Below, piece after piece: positions 1-8,947 of a DNA stretch of 64,000 nt. The position numbers and the translations under genes were made by a program. The stretch spans positions 26,403-90,402 of the forward strand of contig CAZFVY010000013.1 of the NCBI GenBank assembly GCA_964522665.1, in the 5' to 3' direction. Position 1 is the first letter of the stretch. Every line of letters starts with the position of its first letter. The notes beneath the pieces were generated by a model that saw only the letters and a list, made by a program, of their open reading frames with translations, did not search any database and had not been told where the DNA came from. This DNA comes from CAZFVY01 sp964522665. Lineage in GTDB: Bacteria > Verrucomicrobiota > Verrucomicrobiia > Limisphaerales > CAZFVY01.

Positions 1-789
1 CGGGTCGAGCCGGAGTTGTTCAATTTGTTGCGACGGGCCGCTCGATTGCATGAGGAGTCAGGCGGCGCGTTCGATATCACGATTGCGCCCCTGATGCGCT
101 GTTGGGGATTTATGGGGGGAAGCGGTCGTTGGCCCGGCGTCGAGGAACTCGCGGCCGCGCGCGCCAAGGTCGGAATGCGGCATGTTCTGCTCGATGAAAC
201 GGAACTCACGGTGCGTTTTGCCGTTCCCGGGATGATGCTTGATCTCGGCGCCATCGGGAAAGGTTACGCGATCGAACGCGCGGCCGAACGTCTTGGCGAG
301 GCTGGCGTGACGAGCGGTCTGATCCACGGAGGCACGAGCACGGTTTACGCGCTAGGGCAGCCGCCGGACTCTTCGGCCTGGCGCATCGCCCTGGCGCACC
401 CGGGCGCGGAGGTGTCGGCCCTGACGGCGGCGTTGGACGACCGCTCGGGCGGGCTTCGCCCGCCGACGCTCGGCGTGGTCTCGCTGCGCGATGAGGCGTT
501 GTCGGTCTCGGCGGTTTGGGGCAAGGCGTTCGAGCGCGAGGGCAAAGTCTATGGCCACATCATCGATCCGCGAACGGGTGAGCCGGCGATGGGCGCGGTC
601 CTGGCCGCGGTCGTGCTGCGTTCGGCCACCGATAGCGACGCGCTCTCGACCGCGTTGTTAACACTGGGGATGGACGGATATGGCCCGATCTCGGGTTCGC
701 GTGAAGGGATTCGGTTGCTCGTCGCCGGGCGGGACGACTCCGACGGCCAGCTTATCGTGCGGGCGACCGGAATCGAAACCTCTGGTTAA
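1..789 (+). CDS. apbE: FAD:protein FMN transferase (ApbE family), 5' end cut by window
   Basis: The reading frame is open from base 1, so the N-terminus lies outside the window; 262 codons plus the stop remain. The visible part carries the ApbE signature SGGAFDITIAPL followed by WGF, a DLGAIGKGYAIERA segment, the GHIIDPRTGEP motif and a C-terminal TDSDALSTALLTLG segment that matches the Mg-binding end of the family. ApbE enzymes attach FMN from FAD to a Thr or Ser of target proteins such as NqrB, NqrC or RnfG on the outer face of the inner membrane. No target gene is seen here. Family assignment is firm; the target is unknown. Confidence 0.9.
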   Translation, partial: RVEPELFNLLRRAARLHEESGGAFDITIAPLMRCWGFMGGSGRWPGVEELAAARAKVGMRHVLLDETELTVRFAVPGMMLDLGAIGKGYAIERAAERLGEAGVTSGLIHGGTSTVYALGQPPDSSAWRIALAHPGAEVSALTAALDDRSGGLRPPTLGVVSLRDEALSVSAVWGKAFEREGKVYGHIIDPRTGEPAMGAVLAAVVLRSATDSDALSTALLTLGMDGYGPISGSREGIRLLVAGRDDSDGQLIVRATGIETSG

Positions 790-923
790 GCGCCTGGTTT
801 CCGGCGGAGTGAGCGGTGGACAGGTAAACAGCGAATAACGACGATGCGGGCGGCGCGAGACGCGCCAGTACCGCCCCATTTGAGCTCCGAATACATTTTG
901 TTTAACTCTTCGAAAAACTCCGC

Positions 924-951
924 TTGACATCAATTACTACCGTGGTAGTAT
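924..951 (+). promoter_or_regulatory. Sigma-70-type promoter for the blaI-like gene
   Basis: A consensus -35 box TTGACA lies at 924-929 and TAGTAT at 946-951 serves as a -10 box after a 16-base spacer. The GTG start of the repressor gene is 28 bases downstream. The right half overlaps the dyad described separately, the expected arrangement for repressor autoregulation. Confidence 0.65.
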
Positions 952-963
952 TACCGCAGTAAT
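935..963 (+). promoter_or_regulatory. BlaI/MecI-type operator: two adjacent dyads
   Basis: TACTACC (935-941) and GGTAGTA (944-950) form a perfect 7-base inverted repeat around GT. Directly after it ATTAC (950-954) and GTAAT (959-963) form a second dyad. The first strongly resembles the TACTACA/TGTAGTA type of site known for BlaI and MecI. It covers the spacer and -10 box, so a bound dimer would block transcription of the repressor and the peptidase gene behind it. Binding is inferred. Confidence 0.7.
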
Positions 964-979
964 TAACCTGCATTGAATT

Positions 980-1366
980 GTGAACCAGAAACGCATCCAC
1001 CGCCTTGGCGATCTGCAATTGCGGATCATGAAAATCTTGTGGGAACGCAGGGAAGGGACCGTTGCGGACGTCCATGACGCCCTGGCCCAGCCGGCCGATC
1101 TAGCCTACACCACCATCGCGACCATGTTGCGTAAGATGGAGACGCGCGGCCTGGTGCGGCATCGGACCGAAGGACGGACGTTTGTCTATGAAGCGGCGGT
1201 GGGTCAAGACGCGGTAACGAGGAATATGGCGGACGATTTGCTTGACCGCCTGTTCGAGGGGAGTCTGGCGGAGTTGGTCAGCCATCTGCTGACGACGCGT
1301 GAGGTCAGTCGCACAGAATTGGGCCGGTTGGAGCGCCTGATCGCGGAACGGAAGCGTCAGCCGTAA
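980..1366 (+). CDS. blaI: BlaI/MecI/CopY family transcriptional repressor
   Basis: 128 residues, the usual length for the family. The N-terminal winged helix is recognisable in LGDLQLRIMKILWERR and in the AYTTIATMLRKMETRGLV recognition region with its RTFVYEA wing; the C-terminal third is the dimerisation helix region. The start is GTG, placed 28 bases after a promoter overlapped by a BlaI-like dyad. The next gene, 46 bases on, is an M56 peptidase of BlaR1 type, the standard partner that inactivates this repressor after sensing a signal. No beta-lactamase is present in the window, so the regulated function is probably not antibiotic resistance. The symbol marks the family only. Confidence 0.88.
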   Translation: MNQKRIHRLGDLQLRIMKILWERREGTVADVHDALAQPADLAYTTIATMLRKMETRGLVRHRTEGRTFVYEAAVGQDAVTRNMADDLLDRLFEGSLAELVSHLLTTREVSRTELGRLERLIAERKRQP

Positions 1367-1412
1367 GGCGAGTCATCGGTTGATTGCCGAACGAAATAAC
1401 GAACTACGAGTT

Positions 1413-4112
1413 ATGAGCTACTATTTGGGTCTCATCGGGTTGCTGGCGCTGGAGACAACCGTCGTGGTTACCGCCGCCGGGATCGTCCAAATTGTCGTCC
1501 GTTCGGCCGCATGGCGCCGGGCCGTGTGGCATATCTGCCTCATCAGTTTGCTGGCGCTGGCCCTGGTGGAATTAACCGGCTCGGCGCGTGGCTTGGCGGC
1601 CTGGATCAGGCCGGCCGTCGGCGGCTCCGGCGCTCACCCGCGCGTGGAAAGCGGAACCCTGTTGGCAGCGGACGGTGACGGGTTGCAGTTGACCGATGAT
1701 TTCCGGCGGAAAGTGGCGGCGCGTCTGACGGCGGACCGCCGCGCGGCCGTCGCAAAAATGCAGACTTCCAGCCCGGTGGGGGACGAGGGGTGGCTGGGCG
1801 CGATCTGGTTGCTCGGATTTCTGACGGCGATTGCGCGCGCGGGGCTGGGTCGGTTCGTCTTCTTGTTGTTTCGCTGGCGGCGACAGTCTGGCGCCGCCGG
1901 GCCGCAGTCGGCGCGGGTGCAAGTCCTGGCGGCGCGCCTAGGGTTTCGCCGGCAGGTGCGGGTGTTTGAGTTCGCGAATTTGCCCGGGCCGATCGCGTTT
2001 GGCGTGTTTCGTCCGACGATCGGGTTGCCGGAGCAATTCGACGCGCGATTCAATCCAGCCCAGCAGGACGCGGTGTTACTGCACGAGTTAGCGCACTTGG
2101 CGGCGCATGATCCGGCGTGGTATTTGCTCGGCGATTTGGTCACCGCGCTTTTGTGGTGGCAACCGCTGGCGTGGTGCGCGCGACGACGGCTGCAGGCGGC
2201 CAGCGAGGCCGCCGCGGATGACGCCTGTTTGTTATTCGAAGACGGTCCCACCGTGCTCGCCGAGTGCCTGGTTGAACTGGGCGCGCGTCTGACTGAGCCG
2301 GCTTCGTTTGGCCGGATGGGGATCGAAGGAAATGGTTTTCGCTCGGGCTTGGGCCGCCGCGTCGAGCGGTTGGTCAATTTAAGAGGCCAGGCGTGGCGGC
2401 CGTTGAACCGGACCCGGTCGGGTTTGGCGAAAACGGCGGGACCGGCGGCGTTGGTGGTGGCCGCGATTTTAACCACCGCCTGGGCGGAACCCCAGGTGGT
2501 CACTAAAGGAGAAGCACCTATGAAAACATGGCAAAACAATTGGCGGGCCTCGTTGCCCGCGCTCGCGCTGGTCGCGACCTTGGGCACGGCCGGCTCGCCG
2601 GCGACGGCGCAAGAAACTCCCATAACGGCCCCATCCACTCAGCCGGCGCCAGCAGTCTCTGCGGTTCCGGCAATCTCCCCAGAGATGGCCAAACGCTACG
2701 GGTTGGTACCTGGTGGCACGCCTGGGGCCACCACAGCCTCGGCAACGCCCGCGGCAATTGATCCCGCTCCAGCGGCGCCACAGCCGGGCGTCGGGGGGCT
2801 GATGATGGACCCGGTACTCGCGAAGCGGTACGGTCTTAATGTCGCGGGCGTCGGCGCCGCGCGCGGAGGGTCGTCACCGGAATCGGGACGTCAGGTGGTT
2901 CAGGCGTGCCTCGAGCGTACCGTCCTTCCCGAAGTCCATCTCGACGGATTGCCTTTGCCGGAGGCGTTGGCCTATCTGGACGAGCAGACTCGCCGTTTGG
3001 ATCCGGCGAAACGGGGCATCAACTTCATTATCAGCAATACTCTCGGCGCGCCCAAAGCCTTACCTGGCATTGACCCGGCAACCGGGATGCCGGTCGCGGC
3101 GCCGGCCTACGAACCGGCCGATCTCGGCGCGGTGGTCATCAAGTTCAACGCCAGCCTCCGCAACATGCGATTGATTGACGCGCTGGACGCCATGACGAAG
3201 GTGGCCGATCATCCGATCAAGTATTCGGTGGAGAACTATGGCGTGGTCTTTTCTCCCGACTGGAGCGAGGGCGTGGGGGCTCCAAGCATTGCCGCCAAGG
3301 CGCTCGACCCGCTTGGTTCTCAAGTGCGCACCTTTAAGATGGACACCAACACCTTCTGGCTTGGTTTGCGGGAAACCTTTGGTCTCGACGCCTTTTCCCA
3401 ACCTGCGAAAGCCGGGGAGACTCGCCCAAACATTTCGGGGCCGGCAACGCAGCATTTCCTGCGTCAACTTTTGACGCAGTTAGGCATTAACATGAACCAA
3501 CCCGAGAAAGCGATCTTCTATAACGAGTTGACCGGCGTGCTGATGGTTCGCGCGGCGGCCGACGAATTGGATTTGGTGCAGGCGGCTGCGGAGACGCTGG
3601 GCGGGGTCTCGATCTCTCAATACTCTGCGCCGACACCGACGGCGCGCGGTCCCGGCGGGACTAGCGGCGGGTTTGGAGGCGGCTTCGGTGGCGGAGCCGG
3701 TGGTGGGTCGGGCGGAGCCGGGGCGGGCGCCGTTGGCGGCAGCGGCGGCGGTGGCATCGGTGGGGCACCCGGCGCCTCCGGCGGAGGCGGTGTGGGCGGT
3801 GGGGGGGGCCGTGGCGTGGGGTTTGGCGGCGGCTCTAGCGCGGTGACCCACCGGGGCATTACGGTATTGGGTGAGGTCAATCGACCCGGCGAATTTGAGA
3901 TGCCTGCGGGTGAAAAAATTGATCTCGTCTGGGCAATAGCCAAAGCGGGTGACTTCACCAAGGCCGCAAGGCAGAGCAAGATCCAGCTTAGTCGGAAGGG
4001 CCAAGAGACTAAGTTCTTCAGATGGGATGATATCATGAACAACCGGGACGCGAAGAATTTGATTCAACTCGAATCAGGGGATCTCGTATTCGTTCCGCCC
4101 GCGACCTTTTGA
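1413..4112 (+). CDS. BlaR1-like M56 metallopeptidase fused to a secreted SLBB-containing region
   Basis: About 899 residues. The first 365 form a membrane-bound M56 peptidase: hydrophobic helices at the N-terminus, the zinc motif HELAH near residue 224, a downstream EAAADDA segment and a closing helix. Unlike BlaR1 there is no penicillin-binding domain. From Met370 a new signal-peptide-like stretch begins (RASLPALALVATLGTAGSPA), then two copies of an AKRYGL motif, a region resembling the short N-terminal domains of secretins (about 510-650), a glycine-rich linker (about 748-810) and a C-terminal SLBB-like domain (GEVNRPGEFEMPAGEKIDL to GDLVFVPP). TTG at 1380 is an alternative start; ATG 1413 sits just before the first helix. 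A strong internal ribosome site precedes Met370, so two proteins may be made. Confidence 0.8.
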   Translation: MSYYLGLIGLLALETTVVVTAAGIVQIVVRSAAWRRAVWHICLISLLALALVELTGSARGLAAWIRPAVGGSGAHPRVESGTLLAADGDGLQLTDDFRRKVAARLTADRRAAVAKMQTSSPVGDEGWLGAIWLLGFLTAIARAGLGRFVFLLFRWRRQSGAAGPQSARVQVLAARLGFRRQVRVFEFANLPGPIAFGVFRPTIGLPEQFDARFNPAQQDAVLLHELAHLAAHDPAWYLLGDLVTALLWWQPLAWCARRRLQAASEAAADDACLLFEDGPTVLAECLVELGARLTEPASFGRMGIEGNGFRSGLGRRVERLVNLRGQAWRPLNRTRSGLAKTAGPAALVVAAILTTAWAEPQVVTKGEAPMKTWQNNWRASLPALALVATLGTAGSPATAQETPITAPSTQPAPAVSAVPAISPEMAKRYGLVPGGTPGATTASATPAAIDPAPAAPQPGVGGLMMDPVLAKRYGLNVAGVGAARGGSSPESGRQVVQACLERTVLPEVHLDGLPLPEALAYLDEQTRRLDPAKRGINFIISNTLGAPKALPGIDPATGMPVAAPAYEPADLGAVVIKFNASLRNMRLIDALDAMTKVADHPIKYSVENYGVVFSPDWSEGVGAPSIAAKALDPLGSQVRTFKMDTNTFWLGLRETFGLDAFSQPAKAGETRPNISGPATQHFLRQLLTQLGINMNQPEKAIFYNELTGVLMVRAAADELDLVQAAAETLGGVSISQYSAPTPTARGPGGTSGGFGGGFGGGAGGGSGGAGAGAVGGSGGGGIGGAPGASGGGGVGGGGGRGVGFGGGSSAVTHRGITVLGEVNRPGEFEMPAGEKIDLVWAIAKAGDFTKAARQSKIQLSRKGQETKFFRWDDIMNNRDAKNLIQLESGDLVFVPPATF
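2505..2522 (+). promoter_or_regulatory. Internal ribosome binding site and in-frame ATG inside the M56 gene
   Basis: AAAGGAG (2505-2511) stands 8 bases before an in-frame ATG (2520-2522). The codons after it encode MKTWQNNW and then a hydrophobic stretch ending in an Ala-x-Ala site, as in a signal peptide. This is a better initiation signal than the one at the annotated start of the gene. It suggests that the C-terminal 530 residues are also, or only, made as a separate exported protein. Confidence 0.55.
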
Positions 4113-4227
4113 GGCCAATCTGTCGAGTGGTCTTGCGCTCGCGCGCGACCCGCTTGGATTCGCCAGGTACGTCGGCGGAGTGAGCGCGGCTGCTTCGGCG
4201 TCGGCCGAGACTTCGTGAGTGAGCCGC

Positions 4228-5538
4228 CTACTTGACCCCAGTGACAAGCGGCTGCGTCCAAGCGCGCTCGACTTCTCCGGCCACGCCGGCGTTCTCCTTG
4301 ATTTTGGAAGAGATGATCTTCGCGCGGACGTAGATCTCATCGCCCTTGAGGTGGTAGCTGGCGGCGATGCCCGGAACTTCGGCGAGGACCTTGCCGATGT
4401 CGTCGCTGTAACGCCGGGTCACCGGCAGAGCTTCGCCATTCGCGGATAAGACCGGTGAACTGGATCGGTCGAATCCTTTTCGGGTGCCAATAAACTGGGT
4501 GACGTAGCGGACTCCGGGTTCCGGTTCGATTTCCAGTTCATACCGATTCTTCAGGCGGCGAACGTCTTTGAGGCGCACGCCGGAGGTGGCGTAAAATTCG
4601 CCGGCCTCGATTGCGCGGATGAGAGGTTCCGGCGTGAGAAATGCCGCGCGCACCATCAGCCAGCCGCGGCCCGGATTGCTCAGTTCGGGTTTCTGCTCGT
4701 GGTAGCTGTGGGAGTCATCGACGGCGAGAGCGGCGATCGGGTCCATTCCCAGAATGGCTAATCGCTGCGTCAACATGATGTCCCACATGCGGTCGGTATT
4801 GACGTGGGTCGCGTCGCCGTTGTTGCGCGTCAAAGGATGGCCGTTATAGACCTCGAAAAATCGTTCGCCCTGGACCCGCATCAAGTCCTCGGCGGTGACG
4901 GCCCAGCCGAAATTCGGGTGATTCAAATGGGGGAACATCGGTTGGCCGGTTTGGCGGCGTTGTTCGAGCACGGCATTGACATCGCGTTGCATAACTTCCA
5001 AGACGGTGTCACCACTTTTCGGCTTGATCGGCTCGCGCACGTTGGTCGCGTTGAGGTGGATCGGGGTCGGGCCGCAGAAGTCGGTGATTTCCTCGCTTTG
5101 AATCAGCAGAAAATGCTGCGCTTCTTCAAACAACCCACGGAACTCGTTCAGCGGCTTGAGGCGAACCATGGGCTGTCCGTTTTCCTCACGCTGTTCGACC
5201 CATCCGGCGCCGAAGCGGCGAACATACTTGGCCAGCGCGTTCGCGCCGCCCCGATTCGTTACCGCGTTGATCCAGTGGTCGCCCTGCGAAAGAACGTTGT
5301 GATCCGACAGAGCGAGAAAATCGTAACCGTGCTGTTTGTACCAATCGACGATCATCTCCGGAAAATCGTCGCCATCGCTCCAGAGCGAGTGGGTATGCAG
5401 ATTTCCTTTCCACCATCGTGGCGGCGGCTCGACACCTGAATCGGCGGCAAAAGAACGCAACGCCGCTAACCCGAACAGCACGATAAGTGCGGCCATCCAA
5501 CGACGGCTCGCGCGCCGCGCGATTGGAATTGATTTCAT
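4228..5538 (-). CDS. Secreted PHP-domain phosphoesterase-like protein
   Basis: 436 residues from the ATG at 5538, chosen because it begins a signal peptide (MKSIPIARRASRRWMAALIV, then LFGLAALRSFAADS). The mature part opens with WKGNLHTHSLWSDGDDFPE, the HxH and D motif of the PHP metal site, followed by DFLALSDHN, a later HLNHPNFGWA and DDSHSYHE. This matches CehA/McbA-like PHP proteins found in environmental bacteria, which hydrolyse phosphate esters or carry out unknown hydrolyses. The gene converges on the M56 gene (115 bases apart) and diverges from argH. The substrate cannot be deduced. Confidence 0.85.
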   Translation of the reverse strand: MKSIPIARRASRRWMAALIVLFGLAALRSFAADSGVEPPPRWWKGNLHTHSLWSDGDDFPEMIVDWYKQHGYDFLALSDHNVLSQGDHWINAVTNRGGANALAKYVRRFGAGWVEQREENGQPMVRLKPLNEFRGLFEEAQHFLLIQSEEITDFCGPTPIHLNATNVREPIKPKSGDTVLEVMQRDVNAVLEQRRQTGQPMFPHLNHPNFGWAVTAEDLMRVQGERFFEVYNGHPLTRNNGDATHVNTDRMWDIMLTQRLAILGMDPIAALAVDDSHSYHEQKPELSNPGRGWLMVRAAFLTPEPLIRAIEAGEFYATSGVRLKDVRRLKNRYELEIEPEPGVRYVTQFIGTRKGFDRSSSPVLSANGEALPVTRRYSDDIGKVLAEVPGIAASYHLKGDEIYVRAKIISSKIKENAGVAGEVERAWTQPLVTGVK

Positions 5539-5811
5539 GGACCGACAGAATAGCCGCCCACGTTTCGGAACGCCAGCGCTCGGATGGAACATAAACGAAT
5601 CGTAACTGGCTTTTGACCGTGGAGCGCTTCCGTTTCCGGCGTGACTTTGACTGATCTCAGCGGCACAGTCGCGAAAACGCAGGACGGCGCCGGATCGGCG
5701 CGAGAAACAGTCACGAAGCGGCTCGTCCATCACCTGTGAGCGGGGCCGCGTTCGGGAAGCCGACGAGCTGGATCGTTCGGTCAAACAATTGTTTAGCGAA
5801 ACAGACTATTG

Positions 5812-7224
5812 ATGCAAAAGACGTCGCCCATTTCCAGGAGCGGGCTTTTCTCCGGCGGGCCACAGGCGGACGTGGCCAAGTTTACCGAATCGATTTCCTT
5901 CGATTGGCGGCTATGGCGGCAGGATATCCGCGGATCGATCGCCCACGCCGCGGTGTTGGCGGACGCCGGCCTCATTACGCGAGCGGAGGAGCAGGCGATC
6001 TCGCGCGAACTCAACGCGATTGGCCGTGCCATTGAGGCTGGCGAGTTTGAGTGGAAAGCGGAACTCGAGGATGTTCACATGAATATCGAGTCCGCCCTGA
6101 CCAGCCGCACGCCCGCCGGCGCCAAGCTGCACACGGGTCGTTCGCGCAACGATCAAGTGGCGCTCGACATGCGGCTTTGGCTGCGTGACGAAATCGCCGC
6201 CCTCGCTGGTGAGATTCGTTCGCTGCAGTCCGCGCTGGTCGGCCTTGGCGCGCGGTATGAGACGGTTCTCATTCCCGGCTATACCCATTTGCAGCGGGCG
6301 CAACCGGTCTTTCTGGCTCATCACCTTCTGGCTTACGTTGAAATGTTTGACCGGGACTATCAGCGGATGCGGGAGGCTGGCGCTCGGGCGAACGTCTGTC
6401 CACTGGGCAGTGGCGCGATCGCCGGTTCGACGCTGCCGTTGAATCGCGAATTGGCCGCTAAACTCTTGGGTTTTGTCGATGCTCGCGGCCGTCCGCGCGT
6501 CACGCAGAACTCGATGGACGCCGTGAGTGATCGGGATTTCATCATCGAATTCTGCGCCGCCGGCGCGCTCTTGGCCGCCCATTTGTCGCGTTTGGGCGAG
6601 GATCTGATTCTCTGGGCGAGCACGGAGTTTAATTTCATCAAGATCGCGGACGCCTACACGACCGGATCGTCACTGATGCCGCAGAAGAAGAATCCAGATT
6701 TGGCGGAACTCGCGCGCGGAAAGACCGGTCGGGTGTACGGCAACTTGATGGCGTTGTTGACGCTCATCAAGGGGCTGCCGATGACCTACAACCGGGACCT
6801 CCAGGAGGACAAGGAACGACTCTTCGACACGGCGGACACGGTGCGGGCAACGGTTCGCATAGTGGCGGCGATGCTGCAAAATACCTCGGTCAACGAGATC
6901 GCTTGCGCGGCCGCCGCGGGCGATCCGGCGTTGCTGGCCACCGATCTCGCCGATTATCTGGTGCGGAAAGGTATGCCGTTCCGGCAGGCCCATCATGCGG
7001 TCGGAGCCGTGGTGGCGCTCGCAAATCGGCTGGGGCGGCCATTGAATCAGCTCAGCGTCGCGGAATTGCAGTCGGTTAGTCCAGATTTCGGCGCGGACGC
7101 GTTGGCTGTTTTCGACTCGTCCGCGGCCGTTGCCGCCCGGCGCATGACGGGCGCGCCGGGCCAAACGCGCCGGCAACTCGCGCGGTGGCGCAAGCTGCTC
7201 GCGGCCGAGGCGTCCCGAGGGTAA
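5812..7224 (+). CDS. argH: Argininosuccinate lyase
   Basis: 470 residues, normal length. It splits argininosuccinate to arginine and fumarate, the last step of arginine synthesis, in the cytoplasm. Family marks are clear: LHTGRSRNDQVALDMRLWLR, the GYTHLQRAQP segment with the general-acid His, and the fumarase/aspartase superfamily signature TGSSLMPQKKNPD with its catalytic Ser. ATG 5812 is preferred over the TTG one codon earlier. The 270-base gap to the divergent PHP gene presumably holds both promoters, but no convincing boxes were found. No other arginine gene is nearby. Confidence 0.96.
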   Translation: MQKTSPISRSGLFSGGPQADVAKFTESISFDWRLWRQDIRGSIAHAAVLADAGLITRAEEQAISRELNAIGRAIEAGEFEWKAELEDVHMNIESALTSRTPAGAKLHTGRSRNDQVALDMRLWLRDEIAALAGEIRSLQSALVGLGARYETVLIPGYTHLQRAQPVFLAHHLLAYVEMFDRDYQRMREAGARANVCPLGSGAIAGSTLPLNRELAAKLLGFVDARGRPRVTQNSMDAVSDRDFIIEFCAAGALLAAHLSRLGEDLILWASTEFNFIKIADAYTTGSSLMPQKKNPDLAELARGKTGRVYGNLMALLTLIKGLPMTYNRDLQEDKERLFDTADTVRATVRIVAAMLQNTSVNEIACAAAAGDPALLATDLADYLVRKGMPFRQAHHAVGAVVALANRLGRPLNQLSVAELQSVSPDFGADALAVFDSSAAVAARRMTGAPGQTRRQLARWRKLLAAEASRG

Positions 7225-7250
7225 TCACCACCGCGACGATCACGCCGCGG

Positions 7251-8312
7251 GTGGTTGCGTCCGCCGTTTGTTTTCATCAATCCCAATTGAGCGCTGAGAA
7301 GCTAGCTCCGCAGTCGTTGGCGGCAGTGTCTTTGGACGCTTTGCTGCGTGATGTCTCGCGTTCGTTCTACCTGACCTTGCGAGCGCTGCCGTCGGCGATT
7401 CGCCCGCAGATCGGACTCGCGTATTTGCTGGCGCGCGCGACCGACACGATTGCGGACACCGACCTTGTGCCGCTGGAGATTCGCCTCCAGGCATTGCGAC
7501 AGTTGCGCGCGCGAATATTGGGCGAGGATAGCGCGGCTTTAGATTTGGGAGCAATGGCCAAGAGCCAGGCGTCACCCGCGGAAGCGACTTTGCTGGCGCG
7601 GCATGGGGAGGCCGTGATGGCGCTCAACGCGTTTTCCGAAGCCGACCGCCGCCGGGTGCGCGACGTGCTGACGATCATCATCGGCGGGCAGGAGTTGGAC
7701 CTGCGACGATTCGCGGGCGCCTCCGCGCGCCACATCAATGCGCTCGCGACGGAGGCCGAGACCGACGATTACACCTATCGGGTCGCGGGCTGCGTCGGTG
7801 AATTCTGGACGCGAATGTGCCGCGCGCATTTGTTTCCGAACGCGCCGCTCGACGACGCGTTCCTGATGGAAAACGGCGTGCGTTTCGGCAAAGGGTTGCA
7901 ACTGGTGAATATTCTGCGCGATTTGCCAAAGGACCTGCAGCAGGGGCGTTGTTACCTCGCGGCGGAGACGTTGGCTGCCGCCGGGCTCGCGCCGAGTGAT
8001 CTGGTCGAGTCGGAGAACGAGCCGCGGTTTCGCCCGGTGTACCACGGCTGGCTGGCGAAAGCGGAGGGCCACCTGGCGGCTGGTTGGGACTACACCAACG
8101 CATTGCCGCGGGGTTGCGTCAGGGTTCGCCTGGCGTGCGCGTGGCCGCTTTTAATCGGGATCAAGACGGTCCAACGGCTTCGCGGCGCCAACGTGCTGGA
8201 CGCCTCCCAACGGGTTAAGATTTCTCGTGCCGACGTGCGCGGTATCCTGGCGCGATCGGTTCTGTATTACCCGTGGCAAAGCGCTTGGAACCGGTTGTTT
8301 CCCAGGCCGTGA
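7251..8312 (+). CDS. Squalene/phytoene synthase family protein
   Basis: About 353 residues if it starts at GTG 7251; the frame is open back to GTG 7185 inside argH, and the conserved domain begins only at SLDALLRDVSRSFYLTLRAL, so the start is uncertain. Two Asp-rich motifs of head-to-head prenyl synthases are present: DTIADTD and NILRDLPKD. The family condenses two prenyl diphosphates (farnesyl to squalene, or geranylgeranyl to phytoene). It differs clearly from the HpnD at 28569 and looks nearer to the squalene-synthase type, with YRVAGCVGEFWTRM in mid-protein. It could supply squalene to the cyclase at 31318, or act in another terpenoid route. Confidence 0.82.
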   Translation: MVASAVCFHQSQLSAEKLAPQSLAAVSLDALLRDVSRSFYLTLRALPSAIRPQIGLAYLLARATDTIADTDLVPLEIRLQALRQLRARILGEDSAALDLGAMAKSQASPAEATLLARHGEAVMALNAFSEADRRRVRDVLTIIIGGQELDLRRFAGASARHINALATEAETDDYTYRVAGCVGEFWTRMCRAHLFPNAPLDDAFLMENGVRFGKGLQLVNILRDLPKDLQQGRCYLAAETLAAAGLAPSDLVESENEPRFRPVYHGWLAKAEGHLAAGWDYTNALPRGCVRVRLACAWPLLIGIKTVQRLRGANVLDASQRVKISRADVRGILARSVLYYPWQSAWNRLFPRP

Positions 8313-8388
8313 ACAATTGGCGACGAAGCGCCCGGCTCGGGCGGCGAAACCAGTTGCTTTCCCGCGGCGACTAAAGTAAGTAATTCGC

Positions 8389-8796
8389 ATGCGACTTCGG
8401 CAATCATTTCTGATCGTTGGCATTGGGTTCATCATGGCTGGCAGCGGTTCGGTGGCGGCGGCGGCCCCGGTTGACACCGAGGCCCAGAAAAAGGCCTTGG
8501 AAATCCTCAGGAAGCTCGAGGCCGAATGGGCGGCGGCTGACTCAACGCAATTGGTGATGCCGGCCCGGAAATTGAGCGAGGCTCAAGTGGCCGAAGCGAC
8601 TCGGCTCCTGCGCGAGGCCATCGCGAAACAGCTAGAGGGGAGCAAACCGTCCATGGCGGGAGCCCCGAGCGCGGCGCCGGCGACGCCGAAAACCAAGGTG
8701 GAGAAGCTCGAGGATCTGCTGGAACTGTACAAGGCGGACAAGATCACCTCCGCCGACTATCAGGACCAGCGGGCCAAGCTTCTGGCGGAGCCGTAG
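8389..8796 (+). CDS. Small exported protein with SHOCT-like C-terminus
   Basis: 135 residues. A signal peptide ends near SVAAAAPVD. The middle is Ala/Pro-rich and charged. The last 35 residues (KVEKLEDLLELYKADKITSA, then DYQDQRAKLLAEP) match the pattern of the short SHOCT domain: a helix, a turn with I-T/S, then a second helix ending in LL. SHOCT domains are thought to mediate oligomerisation. The gene stands alone between the prenyl synthase and lysA. The function is unknown. Confidence 0.6.
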   Translation: MRLRQSFLIVGIGFIMAGSGSVAAAAPVDTEAQKKALEILRKLEAEWAAADSTQLVMPARKLSEAQVAEATRLLREAIAKQLEGSKPSMAGAPSAAPATPKTKVEKLEDLLELYKADKITSADYQDQRAKLLAEP

Positions 8797-8947
8797 AGGG
8801 TTCGAGGCCGCGGGCGGCCAGTCTTAAGCGGTTTTCGGCGCCTCGACGGGAAGCGCGTGGCAATGATCGCAGGCTGGCGCGGTTATTCTTTGCGGTCTCA
8901 TCCGGCTCCCAACCAGACCATTTCGTTTCTGAACCAACGACTGTTTT

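Noticed and set aside
3655..3835. Glycine-rich repeat tract considered as a CRISPR-like or mobile repeat
   Set aside because: It is in frame in the M56 fusion gene and encodes a Gly linker; units vary in length and there are no spacers.
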